Source of the DNA: Acidobacteriota bacterium | GTDB taxonomy: Bacteria > Acidobacteriota > Terriglobia > Terriglobales > Acidobacteriaceae | Length of the DNA: 7,254 nt | Direction of reading: 5' to 3' | Assembly: GCA_003225595.1 (NCBI GenBank) | Contig: QIAR01000293.1 | Span: 1-7,254 of the forward strand | Shown: positions 4,046 to 7,254 of the stretch, piece after piece | Layout: each line of letters begins with the position of its first letter | How positions within the stretch are numbered: the stretch's first letter is position 1 | Notes under the pieces: generated by a model | Seen by the model: the letters and a program-made list of their open reading frames with translations, nothing else | Database searches by the model: none | Told to the model about the DNA's origin: nothing | Position numbers and translations under genes: made by a program

Positions 4046-6039
4046 CAAGATTCAGATCGACCAACGGGTCTTGGCAGGTTTCGCAGAAGCGATGGAAAGA
4101 AGGCAGCAATCATCGCTGTCGGTTGGAGAATGCTGGCGCTTGGGGCGGTCGTCATTGTTGCAGCCGTGGTAGCCGGGGGACTGTTCTGGCGCTCACGGCA
4201 AGCGCGCCGCCTGACGGAAAAGGACACGATCGTGCTGGGGGATTTCGTCAATACCACCGGCGACCAAGTGTTCGATGATGCTCTGAAGCAGGGTTTGCGG
4301 GGGCAACTTTAGCAGTCGCCCTTCCTGAACATGCTCTCCGACCAGAAAGTGAGCGAAGAGTTACGCCTGATGGGGCGCCCAAAGGAGGAACGGCTGACGC
4401 AGGACGTAGCCCGCGAGGCGTGCCAGCGCGCAGGAGGCAAAGCGTTCTTGATGGGTTTCATCTCGAGCTTGGGCACGCATTACGTCATCGGTCTGAAGGC
4501 GTTGAACTGCAATACCGGAGAGGTGCTGGGCAGCGAGCAAGTGGAGGCGGACAGCCGGGAGCACGTGCTCAAGGCGCTGGACGAGTCGGCTACCAAGATG
4601 CGAGAAAAGCTGGGTGAGTCGCTGGCCACGATCCAAAAGTACGACGCGCCCGTGGAAGGAACAACGCCGTCCCTTGAGGCTCTGAAGGCCTACAGCCTGG
4701 GAATGAAGACCTGGCATTTCAAGGGTGAAGACGCTGCTCTTCCTTTCTTCCAGCGGGCGGTGGAGCTGGACCCAAAGTTTGCGATGTCCTTCGCGCGCAT
4801 GGGGAACGTGTACATGCACATCCCCGGCGAAGATGCACTGGGACGTGAGAATCTGCGCAGAGCCTACGAGCTGCGGGGGAAAGTGACAGAGCGGGAGCGG
4901 ATGTACATCGAGGCCCACTACTACGATAGCGTCACAGGAGAGCTGGAGAAGGCGGTCCGAGTGTACGAAGTGTGGCAGCAGACCTATCCGAGGGACATAG
5001 AACCCTACCAAAACCTGTCAGGCATCTACCCCCGCGTTCAGCAAGAATGAAAATGCGATGGAGGAGGCGCGCGAGGCACTGCGTCTGCAGCCGGACAACG
5101 AGGAAAACTATGCCAACCTCAGCGATTGCTATCTCTCTCTCGACCGTCTGGATGAGGCGGAAGCAGTGTTGAAACAGGCAGCGGATCGCAAGCTAGAGAG
5201 CGAGGACTTGCTTTCGTCGCGCTACGTCTTGGCTTTTCTAAAGGGCGATACGGGAGAAATGGAGCGGCTGGCAGCAACTGCTGCGAGTAAACCACTCATC
5301 GAAGACTTTTGGCGGCACCAAGCGTTTATGGAGGCTCGCCAGGGAAGGCTGAGGAACGCTCGGGAGCTCTTAACCCGACCGGGGTTTATCTGTCCTCATT
5401 GTTTGGGCCTGATCGAGGCACCTTTTGGCGATACGCAGCGGGCTCGTACAGACGCCGCTGCGGCGGTTGAAGTTGAGTGAGAACAAGACGGACCCTGCTT
5501 TTCCGGCAGAGGCGCTGGCACTGGCGTGGGCGGGTGATGTCGCGCCTGCAGAGGAACTAGCCCACGAGATGGACAAGAGCTTCCCGCTGAACACAGTGCT
5601 GCAGCGCTATTGGCTGCCCACGATCCGCGCGGCCGTGGCATTGCACCGCAAGAATGCGGATAAGGCAGTCGAGCTGCTAGGCGTCATGAGCCCCCATGAA
5701 CTGGGCGCGCCGTGGCTAATCCCGGTCTACGTGCGCGGGCAGGCTTACCTGATGCAGGGCAACGGCAGGACCGCCGCCTCGGATTTCCAGATGATTATCG
5801 ATCACCCTGGCCTCGTGCGGTTATCCGTCGTGGGCGTGCTGGCCCATCTTGGCTTGGCACGGGCCTACGCTCTCCAAGGTGACACCACGAAAGCCCGCGC
5901 CGCCTATCAAGACTTTCTTACCCTCTGGAAAGACGCCGACCCCGACATCCCCATTCTGAAGGAAGCCAAGGAGGAATACGCGAAGCTGCAATTGAGCACG
6001 GCTGTGACCCTCCCGCTGCATGACCGAGCTTCGCGTTGA
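4046..6039 (+). pseudogene. 5'-truncated, frame-broken Ser/Thr kinase-TPR paralogue
   Basis: No kinase domain is present. The homology starts right after the upstream stop with QDSDR, matching the post-kinase linker (KRDSESG) of the neighbour at 6073. A membrane helix follows (about 4133-4186, ALGAVVIVAAVVAGGLFW), then the segment LTEKDTIVLGDFVN. Against the intact neighbour 33 of 49 residues agree without gaps up to NMLSDQK. An in-frame TAG sits at 4310-4312, opposite Arg382 of the neighbour. The frame continues through an extracytoplasmic region and TPR-like repeats (AALPFFQRAVELDPKFAMSF) to a +1 shift near 5045. It resumes with AMEEAREALRLQPDNEENY, has a probable small deletion near 5373-5405, and shifts +1 again near 5467. 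The C-terminus (LAHLGLARAYALQGDTTKA, LWKDADPDIPILKEA) is the usual family ending. Individual pieces could still be translated. Confidence 0.8.
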
Positions 6040-6072
6040 CTTGCTCCACCTTCACTCCTAACATGGCAGCGC

Positions 6073-7254
6073 ATGATCGGGCAGACCATCTCGCACTACC
6101 GCGTCGTTGAAAAGCTGGGCGGCGGCGGCATGGGTGTGGTCTATAAGGCCGAAGACACCCGGCTCCATCGTTTCGTCGCTCTGAAATTCCTGCCCGAGGA
6201 GGTTGCCCGAGACTCTCAGGCTTTGGGCCGTTTCCAGCGTGAGGCGCAGGCGGCATCCGCGCTGAATCATCCCAACATCTGCACCATCCACGACGTCGGT
6301 GAGCAGGACGGTCGCGCCTTCATCGTCATGGAGTATGTTGACGGCGGACTCTTGACCAACAAGATCGCCGGCCGTCCGCTCGATCTGGATTCGCTGCTGC
6401 GGTTCGCAATTGAAATCGCCGATGCCCTGGACGCGGCCCACGCTGCTGGCATCATCCACCGCGACATAAAAACCGCGAACGTCATGATCACCAAGCGAGG
6501 CCAGGCCAAGGTCCTTGATTTTGGCCTCGCTAAAGTAAGTGGCGGCGACCAGAGCGCCGGAACTGGCCCCGACGATCCCACCTTTGTGGATAACCAACTG
6601 ACCGTCGCAGGCGACACGCTGGGCACCATCGCCTACATGTCGCCCGAACAGATTGACGGCAAGCCCCTGGACGGACGCTCCGATCTGTTTTCCTTCGGGA
6701 TCGTACTCTACGAGATGGCGACCGGACGGCTCGCGTTCGATAAGCCGACCAAGGGAGCAACGTACGGAGCCATCCTGCACGAGCAGCCGCCTCCTGTGGA
6801 GCAATTGAATTCAAACATTCCCGAGCGCTTGCAAGAAATCATTCACAAGGCCCTGGAGAAAGACCGCAACCTCCGTTATCAGAGTGCGGCCGAGATGCGC
6901 GCCGATCTGCTGCGGCTGAAGCGGGACAGCGAGAGCGGACGTATTTCGGCGACAGTCTCAGGGCCAGTAGCGGTGGCGGAAGTTCCTGCGCCGAGGCGTG
7001 GGAGGCGGCGGACGACGCTCAGAAAAATTGCGCTACCCATCCTGCTTGTCGCCTTGCTCGTCGTCCTTCTAGTCGGAGGCGGCCTCTACTATCGTTCTCA
7101 TCGGCAAAGCGCGCGCTTGACCGAGAAGGACACCATCGTTCTCACTGATTTTGCCAACAGCACAGGCGATCCGGTGTTCGATGACACACTGAAGACTGCG
7201 CTCAGCGTTTCCCTGCGGCAATCGCCTTTCCTGAATGTGCTCCCCGACAACAAA
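6073..7254 (+). CDS. transmembrane Ser/Thr protein kinase (PknB/Hanks type), partial at the right edge
   Basis: It phosphorylates Ser/Thr on target proteins. All kinase landmarks are visible: glycine loop 16-21 (GGGGMG), Lys38 in VALK, Glu57 of helix C, HRD 129-131 with Asp131, Asn136, DFG 149-151, SPE 190-192, Asp204 and Arg268. HRDIKTANV is intact, so the kinase should be active. After a linker (about 283-318, Arg-rich at the end) a membrane helix spans about 319-340, placing the kinase inside and the rest outside. The last visible part is LTEKDTIVLTDFANSTGD, the start of the conserved region that leads into TPRs in the paralogue at 4046-6039. The ATG at 6073 is the only usual start after an in-frame stop at 6037 and gives the family N-terminus MIGQTISHYRVVEKLG; no strong Shine-Dalgarno is seen. 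Only 33 bases separate it from the broken copy, so it may be read from an upstream promoter. Confidence 0.92.
   Translation, partial: MIGQTISHYRVVEKLGGGGMGVVYKAEDTRLHRFVALKFLPEEVARDSQALGRFQREAQAASALNHPNICTIHDVGEQDGRAFIVMEYVDGGLLTNKIAGRPLDLDSLLRFAIEIADALDAAHAAGIIHRDIKTANVMITKRGQAKVLDFGLAKVSGGDQSAGTGPDDPTFVDNQLTVAGDTLGTIAYMSPEQIDGKPLDGRSDLFSFGIVLYEMATGRLAFDKPTKGATYGAILHEQPPPVEQLNSNIPERLQEIIHKALEKDRNLRYQSAAEMRADLLRLKRDSESGRISATVSGPVAVAEVPAPRRGRRRTTLRKIALPILLVALLVVLLVGGGLYYRSHRQSARLTEKDTIVLTDFANSTGDPVFDDTLKTALSVSLRQSPFLNVLPDNK

Noticed and set aside
4361..5011. Long minus-strand frame opposite the broken TPR region
   Set aside because: It is a shadow of the clearly homologous plus-strand sequence; its translation is His/Leu/Gln-rich without motifs.
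6058..6804. Long minus-strand frame opposite the kinase
   Set aside because: The plus strand encodes an intact kinase with all motifs. High GC content keeps the antisense frame open by chance.
1..7254. CRISPR array, riboswitch, toxin-antitoxin pair or defence system
   Set aside because: No regularly spaced repeats, no recognisable aptamer and no matching gene pair were seen.

Overview
The window reads as bacterial chromosome from a soil-type Acidobacteria-like organism. The strongest evidence is a Ser/Thr kinase with one membrane helix followed by an extracytoplasmic/TPR region, present here in two adjacent paralogous copies. Small secreted proteins and a TonB-receptor-like scrap point the same way. 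The lineage is inferred from gene style, not from a marker gene.

Layout. Positions 1-900 are almost gene-free. A possible pair of minus-strand genes sits at the left edge, and a 28-nt stretch at 647-674 looks like the 3' end of a tRNA. From 912 to about 2570 the visible coding sequence is on the minus strand: a 71-codon exported protein (912-1127), an unrecognised 175-aa protein (1410-1937), a frameshifted small gene just upstream of it (1984-2143), and a chimera of a HAF-type repeat and a TonB-receptor-like fragment (2150-2437). After that the coding strand is plus: a zinc-ribbon mini-protein (2710-2895), a 249-bp inverted-repeat element carrying both ends of an IS1595-type transposase (3100-3348), a secreted 164-aa protein (3551-4045), a 5'-truncated and broken kinase/TPR paralogue (4046-6039), and an intact kinase that runs off the right edge (6073-7254).

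How it fits together. The right half belongs to a membrane-kinase/TPR signalling family in tandem. The first copy has lost its kinase domain, starts directly after the stop codon of the secreted-protein gene, and carries an in-frame TAG and two frame changes. The second copy has all kinase catalytic motifs. The left half is eroded accessory DNA: gene scraps, a dead transposon derivative, palindromes and a tRNA-end fragment. I see no CRISPR array, no rRNA, no complete tRNA, and no clear multi-gene defence or biosynthetic system. The most unusual item is the transposon derivative at 3100-3348.
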